Source: Clostridiales bacterium (lineage in GTDB: Bacteria > Bacillota > Clostridia > TANB77 > CAG-508). Taken from it: 64,000 nt of DNA. Below, piece by piece: positions 40,337 through 49,389 of this stretch. The stretch lies in the NCBI GenBank assembly GCA_003534295.1, contig DPDV01000001.1:1-64000 (forward strand), written 5' to 3'. The position numbers and the translations under genes were made by a program. The notes under the pieces are model-generated. The model was not told the DNA's origin. It was given only the letters and a program-made list of their open reading frames with translations, and searched no databases. Each line of letters begins with the position of its first letter. The first letter of the stretch is position 1.

Positions 40337-40847
40337 TTTTATTATTCTCCTCTTTTTTCAAATATTTTTTTATAATTTTATCTTCTATAGGTCTTTTTAT
40401 TTTTGTAACCCATATATCTTTTTCATCAATTGGTTTTACTAGTATTGCAAACATCTTGCATCTATTTGCACCTATTACATCTGTAAAAATTTGGTCTCCT
40501 ACTACTGCAATGTTTTCTGAACTTAGTTTTAATATTTCCTTTACTCTATTAAATCCAGCTTTAAATGGTTTTTTCGCAAAATAACTATATTCTATATTTA
40601 GCTTATTAGCTATATATGAAACTTTATCTTTTTTATTACTGTTAGATAAAATATATAATTTTATATTGTTTTGTTTCATATGTTCTGCCCATTTTTCCAA
40701 ACCATTTAACATATTCCTATTATAATCTATTAATGTATTGTCAACGTCTAAAATTAAACCTTTTATCTTATTTTCATTTAAAAAATCTATAGTAATTTCT
40801 AATACGTTTTTAAAATACGCATTTGGATATAATATATTTTTATTCAT
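40323..40847 (-). CDS. yqeG: YqeG-family HAD IIIA phosphatase
   Basis: The 174-residue protein has the HAD nucleophile motif GLILDVDNTLIDYNR, LYILSNSNKKDK (motif II) and VVGDQIFTDVIGANR (motif IV). This is the YqeG clade, often linked to phosphatidylglycerophosphate phosphatase activity. The gene heads a leftward unit with the prepilin peptidase. Confidence 0.93.
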   Translation of the reverse strand: MNKNILYPNAYFKNVLEITIDFLNENKIKGLILDVDNTLIDYNRNMLNGLEKWAEHMKQNNIKLYILSNSNKKDKVSYIANKLNIEYSYFAKKPFKAGFNRVKEILKLSSENIAVVGDQIFTDVIGANRCKMFAILVKPIDEKDIWVTKIKRPIEDKIIKKYLKKEENNKNVHK

Positions 40848-41004
40848 AATTTATATTACCTTTTCTTTGTTTTCTATATATTATCAATATGGCTGTTTTT
40901 TGTCAAGTAAAGGGAAAAACAACTTTTATTTATCAATAATTTATAATGTATATTTTTTTTAGTTTTGGAGAAAATATGCATTATATTTTAATGGAGGGAA
41001 TTTT

Positions 41005-42699
41005 ATGGGAAACTTAAAAAATTTAATAAGAAAAATATTTATGCCTTCTATTAATTCACAATATGAATTTACTTTACCTATAAAAAGTGAATCCGACTCA
41101 GATATTGAAAATGTTGAAAACGTTGGTAATATTGAAAAAATTTTTTCAAATATTGCCTCTAATTTAGAATATGTAAAGGTTCAGTATAAGACTCTTCTAA
41201 ACAGTGATATTGTTGTTAGAGAATTTTTGCTTAATGCAAGAAATAAAAAATTTAAAGCATTTATTCTTTTTATTGATGGAATGGTTAATTCTGCTCTTAT
41301 AAATGATAATATTTTAACTCCCCTAATGCTTAGAAATAGAGCAAATACTTTTGAAGGTACTCAAAATTTTATTGATTATGACCAAAAAACTAATAATGCC
41401 ATTGTAAGAAAAATAAAAAAATTTGATATTAAAGATTATATAAATACTTGCCTATTACCACAAAACTCTGTACAAATCATTTCAGATTTTTCTGAAGTTT
41501 TTGATGGCGTAAATTCTGGCAATTGCGTATTATTTGTGGATGGCTTGGCTTCTGCCTTTGACATAGAAGTTAAAGGCTTTAAACAAAGAGGAGTTGAATC
41601 TCCAAATAACGAAATTGTAATTAGAGGTGCTCAACAAGCATTTAATGAGTCCATTAGAGTTAATACTTCTCTTGTAAGAAGATTAGTAAACAACGAAAAT
41701 TTAATTATAGAAAATATACCTGTGGGTAATATAAGTAAAACCAAATGTGCTGTTTGTTATATTAATAATATAGTAAATGACAACTTAGTTGCAGAGGTCA
41801 AATACAGATTAAACAATATTAACGTTGATTATGTTTTGTCTTCTGGGCAGTTAGAACAATTAATTGAAGATAATGGAAATTATAGTGTTCCCGAGTTAAT
41901 TGCTACTGAAAGGCCTGATAGAGTTGCTGGATATCTTTTAGAAGGTCGAGTTGCAATTATTGTTAATGGAAATCCATATGTTCTTATTGCTCCTGCTATT
42001 ATGTTAGACTTTTTGTCTTCGCCAGAAGATGCAAACCTAAAATATCAATATTCGAATTTATTAAAATTTATACGTATATTAGCACTATTTTTAACATTGT
42101 TTTTACCTGCCCTTTACATTGCAATTACAAGTTTTCATCAGGAGTTAATCCCAACTGAATTATTATTTGCAATAGTGTCCTCAAGAGAGTCTGTTCCATT
42201 TCCTATTATTATAGAGCTTTTGATAATGGAAATATCTTTTGAACTTATTAGAGAAGGCGGATTGCGTATTCCTTCTGCCATAGGTCCAACAATTGGTATT
42301 GTTGGTGCTCTAATACTTGGTCAAGCAGCTGTTGAAGCAAGTATAGTAAGCCCTATTTTAATAATTATTGTTTCTATTACAGGTCTTGCTTCTTTTGCAA
42401 TTCCAGATTTCTCTTTAAGTTTTCATTGTAGAATTGTTAGATTTGTTTACACGTTTTTAGGATATCTATGTGGATTTTTGGGTATAGCAATGGGATTTTT
42501 TATTCATCTATTCATTCTATCATCTATTGAATCATTTGGAGTTGCTTATCTATCTCCATATATTCCATTCGAGGAAAAATATAAAAAAGGACTATTTGTT
42601 ACTCCTATTTGGAAGCGAGAAAAACGTCCAGATTTTTTAGATGCTAAAAAAGGAAAAAAACAACCAAATATTAGTATGAAATGGAAATATACAAAATAG
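41005..42699 (+). CDS. Spore germination receptor subunit A (GerA family)
   Basis: The 564-residue protein has a large cytosolic N-terminal domain, with NARNKKFKAFILFIDGMVN and GNCVLFVDGLASAFDIE visible, and a membrane half from about residue 350 with five to six helices (ESVPFPIIIELLIMEISFEL marks the family). GerA-type receptors sense germinants in the spore inner membrane. GGAGGGA precedes the start. It is the first gene of a four-gene operon. The germinant cannot be predicted. Confidence 0.96.
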   Translation: MGNLKNLIRKIFMPSINSQYEFTLPIKSESDSDIENVENVGNIEKIFSNIASNLEYVKVQYKTLLNSDIVVREFLLNARNKKFKAFILFIDGMVNSALINDNILTPLMLRNRANTFEGTQNFIDYDQKTNNAIVRKIKKFDIKDYINTCLLPQNSVQIISDFSEVFDGVNSGNCVLFVDGLASAFDIEVKGFKQRGVESPNNEIVIRGAQQAFNESIRVNTSLVRRLVNNENLIIENIPVGNISKTKCAVCYINNIVNDNLVAEVKYRLNNINVDYVLSSGQLEQLIEDNGNYSVPELIATERPDRVAGYLLEGRVAIIVNGNPYVLIAPAIMLDFLSSPEDANLKYQYSNLLKFIRILALFLTLFLPALYIAITSFHQELIPTELLFAIVSSRESVPFPIIIELLIMEISFELIREGGLRIPSAIGPTIGIVGALILGQAAVEASIVSPILIIIVSITGLASFAIPDFSLSFHCRIVRFVYTFLGYLCGFLGIAMGFFIHLFILSSIESFGVAYLSPYIPFEEKYKKGLFVTPIWKREKRPDFLDAKKGKKQPNISMKWKYTK

Positions 42700-42717
42700 G
42701 AAAGGAATTTTTTAAAT

Positions 42718-43842
42718 ATGAATGTAACAAAGATAGGAAGTTTTGAAGCAATTGCTTTATTATTAATTGTATCCATTAATCATTTATTATTAAATATGCC
42801 TCAAACCATTATAGACACTTGTGGCTCTGCCTCATTGTTGAATACGGTTTATACAACAATTTTAGCCTTTATAATAGCATATTTAATACTCTTTTTACTA
42901 TTTAAAAAATTTCCTTCTTGCGATATTTTAGACGTTTCTAATTATTTAGGAGGTAAGGTTTTAAAAAATATTATTGGAATTCTTTGTGAAATATATATGC
43001 TTACCTTATCAAGTGTATTTTTAAGAAATTTTGCGGAAGGATTAAAGTTAATTTATTTTTTTGATGCACCAATAACATATATATTAATGTTCTTCTTGTT
43101 TGTTTGTGCAATTGCCAATTATTTTGGCCCTAAAGCAATTATAAGAACAAATTTATTCATTGTTCCTATTGTTTTAATAAGTATTGTTATTGTTTTTATT
43201 TTTACTATTCCCAATATGAAAATAGAAAGAATTTTTCCGGTTTTAGGATATGGAGTTAAAGAAACATTTTTAACTGGTATTACTAATACTTTTGCTTTTA
43301 ATGGTTTATTTCTTGTTTTCTTTTTAAGACCTTTATTATATCAAACTGGCAAATTCAAAAATATAGTAGTTACTTCTATAGTAATAACTTCTATATTTAT
43401 TTTATGTGCCGTTGGAGCATTATTATTAGCATTTCCTTTTATATTTTCAATACAAGAAATATCTCCAATTTATTTTATAATAAGAAATATAGAATTTGGC
43501 AAGTTCTTTCAAAGACCAGAAGCACTATTTATGCTCACATGGATTTTTGGAGTTATGTCATATTTAAATTGTATACTTTTTGTAGTTCTAAAAATATTTA
43601 AAGATTTAACAAATGTTAAAAATATAAAAAATCTATCTTTTCCATTCACTTGTTTAATACTTTTTGTTGCCTTATTGCCTAAAGACATGGCACAAATTAG
43701 GTGGCTAGAAGATGTCATTTACAAATATGATACTATAATTATAGCTTTTGTTATTTTGGTGATTGTTTTAGTTTTAGCCAATATCAAATATTTTATAAAA
43801 CATAAAAACACTAAAATGGAGGTAAATTTAAGAAATGAATAA
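42718..43842 (+). CDS. Spore germination receptor subunit B (GerB, APC-type)
   Basis: The 374-residue protein has about ten hydrophobic helices of the amino-acid permease fold, beginning KIGSFEAIALLLIVSINHLL. In the family this subunit binds germinant amino acids. It lies 18 bases after subunit A and overlaps subunit C by 8 bases. Confidence 0.95.
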   Translation: MNVTKIGSFEAIALLLIVSINHLLLNMPQTIIDTCGSASLLNTVYTTILAFIIAYLILFLLFKKFPSCDILDVSNYLGGKVLKNIIGILCEIYMLTLSSVFLRNFAEGLKLIYFFDAPITYILMFFLFVCAIANYFGPKAIIRTNLFIVPIVLISIVIVFIFTIPNMKIERIFPVLGYGVKETFLTGITNTFAFNGLFLVFFLRPLLYQTGKFKNIVVTSIVITSIFILCAVGALLLAFPFIFSIQEISPIYFIIRNIEFGKFFQRPEALFMLTWIFGVMSYLNCILFVVLKIFKDLTNVKNIKNLSFPFTCLILFVALLPKDMAQIRWLEDVIYKYDTIIIAFVILVIVLVLANIKYFIKHKNTKMEVNLRNE

Positions 43843-45136
43843 TTCTTACATTAAATATGTATATATAATTCTTTTAATCATATTTTTATGCTTTTCTTTT
43901 ACCATACATTCTGGCAAAGATTTAAATGAGATAGCATATGTTATAGCCATTGGGCTTGATGTTGGAGAAGCAAATAAATTAAAATTAAGCTTGCAAATTT
44001 CTAATCCTTCGGCATCTGAAAAAAGCAAACTTGGTAGCAATTCCTCGCAATCTTCTGATTCAATTATAGAATCTATTGAATGTTCTTCTTTAAATTCCGG
44101 ATTTAATTTATTTAACTCCTTTTTAAGTAAAGAACTAAACTTGTCACATTGCAAAGTTCTTGTAATATCAGAAAATTTAGCTAATACAGATATTTCGGAA
44201 TATTTATATACTTTAATGAACAATATTGAATTTAGGTCAGATGCCAATATTGTTGTTTGCAAAAATTCGACAGAAATGTTTTTAAAATCCTCTAAACCCA
44301 GCCTTGAGCAACTATCTGCCAGATATTATGAAAGTATTCCTACTTCCAGTGAATATACTGGTTATACAGCTAATATTACATTTGGCGATTTTTTCTCGGC
44401 ATATACAGACAGTTTTACAGATCCTGTTGCTATTTTGGCTGCTATTAATTCTAAATCCTCGCAAAATGTTCTTACAGATGTTAATAGTAATTCTAATTTA
44501 AATGTATCTGGAGAATCTACAGAAAAAAACTTTTCCATTTTTAGTAGTCCTGCAAAAGATTCCTCTTATTTAGCCGGTCAAATGCCCTTAAATTCACAAG
44601 ATACAACCGAAAATATTGGACTTGCGGTTTTTAATAATGGAAAAATAGTTGGAGAATTAAATGGGTTAGAAACAATGATTTACTTACTTATGGATAATAA
44701 GTTAAAATCTGCTCAAATTAGTATTCCTAACCCCTATTATCCTGCTGAAACTATGGATATAAAAATAAAGCCTAACTCTAATACAAAATGTTCTGTAGAC
44801 TTAGTTAATGGTACTCCATATATAAAAATTAATATTGACGTTCTTACCAGATTAATGACTATGGATACTGGAACTGACACCTTGAATGAAGAAAGAGTAA
44901 AAAAAGTAGAAGAATATACTAATAAATATTTAAAAGAACACATTTTATCCTACTTATATAGAGTTTCTAAAGATTTTAAAACTGACATAAATGGTTTTGG
45001 AAGGTTTGCTTGTAAAAATTTTCTGGTTTGGGATGATTGGTTAAATTACAATTGGCTACACAAATTTGAGAGTGCAACTTTTAATGTTACTGTTGACTCA
45101 AATTTCAAGTCTTCTTATTTATTAATGGAAAGCTAA
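43835..45136 (+). CDS. Spore germination receptor subunit C, without a clear lipobox
   Basis: The 433-residue protein has an N-terminal hydrophobic segment (residues 8-22) followed by the conserved LNEIAYVIAIGLDVGEAN and the GerC fold to the end. GerC proteins are normally lipoproteins with Cys just before the (W/D)xxELN segment. Here that place reads HSGKDLNEIA without Cys, and the only nearby Cys (residue 19) follows FL, which is not a lipobox. It may be held by an uncleaved helix. Confidence 0.93.
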   Translation: MNNSYIKYVYIILLIIFLCFSFTIHSGKDLNEIAYVIAIGLDVGEANKLKLSLQISNPSASEKSKLGSNSSQSSDSIIESIECSSLNSGFNLFNSFLSKELNLSHCKVLVISENLANTDISEYLYTLMNNIEFRSDANIVVCKNSTEMFLKSSKPSLEQLSARYYESIPTSSEYTGYTANITFGDFFSAYTDSFTDPVAILAAINSKSSQNVLTDVNSNSNLNVSGESTEKNFSIFSSPAKDSSYLAGQMPLNSQDTTENIGLAVFNNGKIVGELNGLETMIYLLMDNKLKSAQISIPNPYYPAETMDIKIKPNSNTKCSVDLVNGTPYIKINIDVLTRLMTMDTGTDTLNEERVKKVEEYTNKYLKEHILSYLYRVSKDFKTDINGFGRFACKNFLVWDDWLNYNWLHKFESATFNVTVDSNFKSSYLLMES

Positions 45137-45156
45137 ATTTTAAAAGGAGAATTTTC

Positions 45157-45321
45157 ATGGAAATAGTTATTTTGTTAATTACAATTTACGTTTTTATTAA
45201 AACTTTAATTTATGGTATTATCGAAATAAAACAAGAACATAATATTTATGGAGGCAGTGCTACAATACTAATTGGTGTATTAGCACTTATCCTCCCTAAT
45301 ATTATTATACGTTTTAGATAG
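45157..45321 (+). CDS. Small two-helix protein, GerD-subunit-like, end of the ger operon
   Basis: This 54-residue ORF starts at ATG 45157 with AAAGGAGA upstream, 20 bases after subunit C. Two hydrophobic helices (MEIVILLITIYVFIKTLIYG and ATILIGVLALILPNIII) flank a short polar loop. Small two-helix D proteins are known in some ger operons of Bacillus, where they modulate receptor function. Position and topology support the same here. Its end overlaps the 3' end of rnr by 8 bases, convergently. Confidence 0.7.
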   Translation: MEIVILLITIYVFIKTLIYGIIEIKQEHNIYGGSATILIGVLALILPNIIIRFR

Positions 45322-47266
45322 CTTTAAAATTAATTCTTCTTAACTGTTTATTTGCATATATTACTTTAATTTTTATTTTATCTCCTATTTTATAAACCTT
45401 TTTAGAATTTTCTCCTACTAAGGTTTTATTTTCATCATTATATATAAAATACTCATTTCCTAAATCCTCAAATTTTATTAATCCCTCTACAGTATTTTCT
45501 AGTTCCACAAACATTCCAAATGCTGTAATACCAGAGACAATTCCCTCATACTCTTTGCCAATTTTATTTTGCATATATTCTGCTTTCTTTATAGCTATGG
45601 CTTCTCTTTCTACTTTTTGAGCAATCTTTTCTCTTTCTGATGATGTTTGTGAGTATTTAGTTGCCTGTTCTTTGTATTTTTCCAGATTTTTTTCATTTAG
45701 TATATAACTATTATCTATATATTTTGAAATAATTCTGTGTATAAATAAATCTGGATATCTTCTAATTGGTGAAGTAAAATGGCAATAATATTTACTTGCA
45801 ATTCCAAAATGCCCTTTATTTTCGCTTTCATATCTTGCTACTTTTAAGGTTCTTAATATTAAATTAGAAACTACCATTTCCTCCTCTCTTCCTTTTACCT
45901 TTTCAAGTACTTCGGCAAAAGCTTTTGGATAAACCTTTTCTTTGTTGCTTTTAATTTTATACCCAAAATTAAATAAGAATTTATTAAGAGCATTTACTTT
46001 TTCCGTGTCAGGTTCTTCATGTACTCTATAGATAAACGGTGCTTCAAGCCAATAAAATTTTTCTGCTACAATTTCATTAGCAGTAAGCATAAATTGTTCT
46101 ATTATTTCATTTGCAAAATAAATTTTATATTTTTCTATATCAATTGCAAACCCGTTTTTGTCTAAAATTACTTTACTCTCTGGGATGTCTAAATCTAAAC
46201 TTCCAGCACCTTCTCTTTTTTGTTTTAATATTTTAGCTAGTTCTTCCATCAATTTAAAGTCTTCAATATATTTTTCATACCTTTTTAAAACTTCTTTATT
46301 TTTCCCATCTAATATTTTTTGTACATCTGCATATGACATTCTTTCTTTTACATTTATAACTGCTTTTCGTATATCTGAAGAGACAATTTCTCCATCTGGC
46401 GTAATCTCGCTAATTACCGATAAACACAGTCTATCTTCATTTACATTTAAACTGCATATTCCATTAGATAACTCCTTGGGCAACATTGGTATTACTCTGT
46501 CCAACATATATATACTTGTACCTCTTATAATTGCTTCTTGGTCTAATTTAGAGTTTTCTGCAACATAGTGGCTTACATCTGCAATGCTTACACCTAACTC
46601 ATAATTTTCATTTTCCAATTTTGTTACATAGATTGCATCATCTAAGTCTTTTGCATCTTCTCCATCTATGGTAAAAATATTTTTACTTCTTAAATCTAGT
46701 CTATTTTGTAAATCTTTTTTTGTAATTTTGTTTTCCACTTTTTTGGCTTCTAAAATAACATCATCTGGAAATTCATATGGTAAATTGTATTCCTTTATTA
46801 AGGACAACATATCTACTCCAGCTTCGTTAATTCCACCTATAATCTCTGTTATCTCTCCCTCTGCACTTTTATTGCCTTGTGGAAATTTTGTAATTTTAAC
46901 TACAACTTTTTGATTATTTTTAGCCTTATTAAAACTTTTTTTTGATATAAATATATCTGTATTAAATTCTCTATCATCTGGCACTACAAATCCAAAATTT
47001 TTTCTCTTGGTAAATGTTCCAACTATTTCATTCCTCTTGTGGTTTATAGTTTTTACAATCTTGCCTTCTTTTCTGTTTCCCTCTACAGTATCATCTATTA
47101 TTTTTATTAATACTTCATCTCCATTTACTGCATCTTTGGTATTACCTCTTGATATATATATTTCCTCATCCTGACCATCTATTTTTACAAATCCGAATCC
47201 CTTTTCATTACCTCTAAATATACCTTTTATACAATTTTCTAAATTTTCTTTTTTCTTTTTTAACAT
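45314..47266 (-). CDS. rnr: Ribonuclease R
   Basis: This processive 3'-5' exoribonuclease degrades structured RNA. Domains are cold-shock OB folds (GNEKGFGFVKIDGQDEEIYI; KNFGFVVPDDREFNTDIFIS), the RNB catalytic domain with TIDGEDAKDLDDAIYV (catalytic Asp cluster) and YCHFTSPIRRYPDLFIHR, and a C-terminal S1 domain (EGIVSGITAFGMFVELE). At 650 residues it lacks the extra N-terminal helix-turn-helix and basic tail of longer homologues. It follows secG, as in other Firmicutes, but smpB is not next to it. Confidence 0.95.
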   Translation of the reverse strand: MLKKKKENLENCIKGIFRGNEKGFGFVKIDGQDEEIYISRGNTKDAVNGDEVLIKIIDDTVEGNRKEGKIVKTINHKRNEIVGTFTKRKNFGFVVPDDREFNTDIFISKKSFNKAKNNQKVVVKITKFPQGNKSAEGEITEIIGGINEAGVDMLSLIKEYNLPYEFPDDVILEAKKVENKITKKDLQNRLDLRSKNIFTIDGEDAKDLDDAIYVTKLENENYELGVSIADVSHYVAENSKLDQEAIIRGTSIYMLDRVIPMLPKELSNGICSLNVNEDRLCLSVISEITPDGEIVSSDIRKAVINVKERMSYADVQKILDGKNKEVLKRYEKYIEDFKLMEELAKILKQKREGAGSLDLDIPESKVILDKNGFAIDIEKYKIYFANEIIEQFMLTANEIVAEKFYWLEAPFIYRVHEEPDTEKVNALNKFLFNFGYKIKSNKEKVYPKAFAEVLEKVKGREEEMVVSNLILRTLKVARYESENKGHFGIASKYYCHFTSPIRRYPDLFIHRIISKYIDNSYILNEKNLEKYKEQATKYSQTSSEREKIAQKVEREAIAIKKAEYMQNKIGKEYEGIVSGITAFGMFVELENTVEGLIKFEDLGNEYFIYNDENKTLVGENSKKVYKIGDKIKIKVIYANKQLRRINFKAI

Positions 47267-47290
47267 TGTTTAATTTATTCCTTCCATTTT

Positions 47291-47319
47291 TTAAGCGGTA
47301 GATGTTATCTACCGCTTAA
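47291..47319 (-). terminator. Hairpin between secG and rnr
   Basis: TTAAGCGGTAGAT and ATCTACCGCTTAA form a perfect 13-base stem with a 3-base loop. On the minus strand no U-run follows, so it may be an mRNA processing or stability element rather than a full terminator. Confidence 0.65.
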
Positions 47320-47333
47320 ACCTCAAAATTATA

Positions 47334-47582
47334 TTATACAACAAATAAAATTCCTAATACTATTGATAATACTCCAAATAATATTCCCAAAATTATAGTC
47401 CATTTTTTTAATTTGCCTTCTCTTGTTCTTCCCTTATTTTGGTCAAAGAAATTATTTGTAGAAGAACCTGTTATCGTTCCAGAAACGCCTTTATCATCAC
47501 TTGTTTGTATTGTTGTTAAAATTATTAATCCTATACAAACTATAGCATAAATTGCCAAAACTATATATTTTACTACTTCCAT
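47334..47582 (-). CDS. secG: Preprotein translocase subunit SecG
   Basis: The 82-residue protein has two membrane helices (residues 4-25 and 60-82) around a polar loop with SGTITGSSTNNFFDQNKGRT, the usual SecG plan. It is part of the SecYEG export channel. Confidence 0.92.
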   Translation of the reverse strand: MEVVKYIVLAIYAIVCIGLIILTTIQTSDDKGVSGTITGSSTNNFFDQNKGRTREGKLKKWTIILGILFGVLSIVLGILFVV

Positions 47583-47717
47583 TTGTTACACTCTCCTAAT
47601 TTTTTAGTCTTTTTTAAATAACAGTATAATTTTACCATAGTTAATCCAAAAATGCAACTATTTTTTACGGTTCCAATTGTAAAAAATATCAATACTAATT
47701 CTTTATTGCAGAATTTG

Positions 47718-47758
47718 TGTAGGGGCGATTTTAATCGCCCGATTAAATCGCCCCACAT
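47718..47758. repeat. GGGCGATT palindromic repeat, inverted, with a partial second copy
   Basis: TGTAGGGGCGATTTTAATCG with CCC (47718-47740) is the reverse of the usual orientation. It is followed directly by GATTAAATCGCCCCACAT, a partial forward copy, so two copies face each other. Confidence 0.85.
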
Positions 47759-47813
47759 TTTTTATATCATATTCAATTTTCCATAAAAATAATTATCCTA
47801 TTTCGTCGTCATC

Positions 47814-48131
47814 CTATTCTCTTTCATTTTCATAAGCTATATCTGTTTTATTTTTATTCTTAACTATATGTCCAGAAATATGTTGTTCATTCTTAAAATT
47901 TTCTTCTGAAGCCCTATGTTGTTTACCTCTATTTGCTACATTTACTGCACAATTGTCTGCCGAGTTATATTGTAATGCTTTATATCGCTCGTCCATACCT
48001 CTATTGTTTATTTCGTTTTGAAATCCCTTATCTGTAAATTTATAATCCACAACATCAATTCCCAAGTTGTTCCAAAAATTTTTTAATTTACTCCAAAATT
48101 TTTTTAATATTCCTTCTTTTTTATTTTCCAT
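47814..48131 (-). CDS. Hydrophilic protein, 105 aa, unknown
   Basis: It starts at ATG 48131 with AAGAAGG upstream. The N-terminus (GILKKFWSKLKNFWNNLGI) could form an amphipathic, aromatic-rich helix; the rest is polar, with many Asn, Lys and Glu and no membrane segment. It has its own consensus promoter. No family is recognised. It lies between rpoD and secG on the minus strand. Confidence 0.55.
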   Translation of the reverse strand: MENKKEGILKKFWSKLKNFWNNLGIDVVDYKFTDKGFQNEINNRGMDERYKALQYNSADNCAVNVANRGKQHRASEENFKNEQHISGHIVKNKNKTDIAYENERE

Positions 48132-48195
48132 ATTACCTTCTTAAATCTCTTTAAGAATTTTCACCTCCATTAGGTATTTACACATTATTATCATA

Positions 48196-48224
48196 AGTTT
48201 ACCATATTATGTGAATAATGTCAA
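48196..48224 (-). promoter_or_regulatory. Sigma-A promoter of the 105-aa gene
   Basis: On the minus strand a perfect TTGACA (48224-48219) and TAAACT (48201-48196) are 17 bases apart, about 65 bases before the start codon and directly after the rpoD stop. Confidence 0.6.
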
Positions 48225-48234
48225 GACCTATGGC

Positions 48235-49353
48235 TTAATTCATATAATCTTTAAGCTTTTTGCTTCTACTTGGATGTCTTAATTTTCTTAACGCCTTTGC
48301 TTCTATTTGTCTTATTCTCTCACGAGTAACCATAAATTCTTTTCCAACTTCTTCTAATGTTCTCGCTTTTCCATCTTCTAATCCAAATCTTAGTCTTAAT
48401 ACTTTTTCTTCTCTTGGTGTTAAAGTTCCCATAACTTCTGCCAATTGCTCTTTTAATAATGTATATGCAGCTGAATCTTGTGGAGCCGGACTATCTTCGT
48501 CTTGTATAAAATCTCCTAAATGGCTATCATCTTCTTCTCCTATTGGAGTTTCCAAAGATACTGGATCTTGTGCTATTTTTTGTATCTCCATTACTCTTTC
48601 TACAGGTAATTCCATTTCTGCTGCAATTTCTTCTGGCGTTGGTTCCCTGCCCATTTGTTGTAATAAATGTCTTGATGTTCTTATTAATTTGTTAATTGTT
48701 TCTACCATGTGAACTGGAATTCTTATAGTTCTTGCTTGGTCTGCTATTGCTCTTGTTATTGCTTGTCTTATCCACCATGTTGCATAAGTACTAAACTTGT
48801 ACCCTTTTCTGTAGTCAAATTTTTCTACAGCTTTTATTAAGCCCATATTTCCTTCTTGTATTAAATCTAAAAATAGCATACCTCTTCCAACATATTTTTT
48901 TGCTATACTAACAACTAATCTAAGGTTACATTCTGCTAATCTTTTTTTAGCGTCTTCATCTCCATCTAATACTTTTTTTGCCAATTCTATTTCTTCTTCA
49001 TATGATAGTAAAGGTATTTTTCCTATTTCTCTTAGATACATTCTTACTGGGTCATCTACACTTATTCCGTCCATGTTGCCTATATCTATATCTTCTACTT
49101 TGACTTCCTCAACCTCTTGTAAATCCTCAAAATCTGGTTCTTCTGAATCTTCTTTTAAAATGTCTACTCCCAAATCTTCAAATGCATCAAATACTTTATC
49201 TATATTTTCTGGATTTGTGTCATCTAGTTCATTTGCAAGTTCTGCATAGGTAATTTTTCCTTTTTGCTTTGCCTTTTCTACAATATCTAATGCTTTCTTT
49301 TTTGCTGCTTCATCTACTGTTTTTTTAGTTATTTCTGTATCTTTTTCATCCAT
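48235..49353 (-). CDS. rpoD: RNA polymerase primary sigma factor
   Basis: The 372-residue protein has region 1.1 ([20 protein letters not shown]), region 1.2 ([20 protein letters not shown]), regions 2.1-2.4 ([40 protein letters not shown]), region 3 and region 4.2 ([19 protein letters not shown]). It is the housekeeping sigma-A. It is 36 bases after dnaG, forming the standard dnaG-rpoD macromolecular synthesis operon without rpsU. Confidence 0.98.
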   Translation of the reverse strand: MDEKDTEITKKTVDEAAKKKALDIVEKAKQKGKITYAELANELDDTNPENIDKVFDAFEDLGVDILKEDSEEPDFEDLQEVEEVKVEDIDIGNMDGISVDDPVRMYLREIGKIPLLSYEEEIELAKKVLDGDEDAKKRLAECNLRLVVSIAKKYVGRGMLFLDLIQEGNMGLIKAVEKFDYRKGYKFSTYATWWIRQAITRAIADQARTIRIPVHMVETINKLIRTSRHLLQQMGREPTPEEIAAEMELPVERVMEIQKIAQDPVSLETPIGEEDDSHLGDFIQDEDSPAPQDSAAYTLLKEQLAEVMGTLTPREEKVLRLRFGLEDGKARTLEEVGKEFMVTRERIRQIEAKALRKLRHPSRSKKLKDYMN

Positions 49354-49389
49354 TTCTATTTCTTTCCTTTCTCAAGGCATTTGCCTTTA

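Noticed and set aside
47573..47758. 61-codon minus-strand ORF upstream of secG
   Set aside because: Its first part is just the translation of the palindromic repeat and it has no ribosome-binding site.
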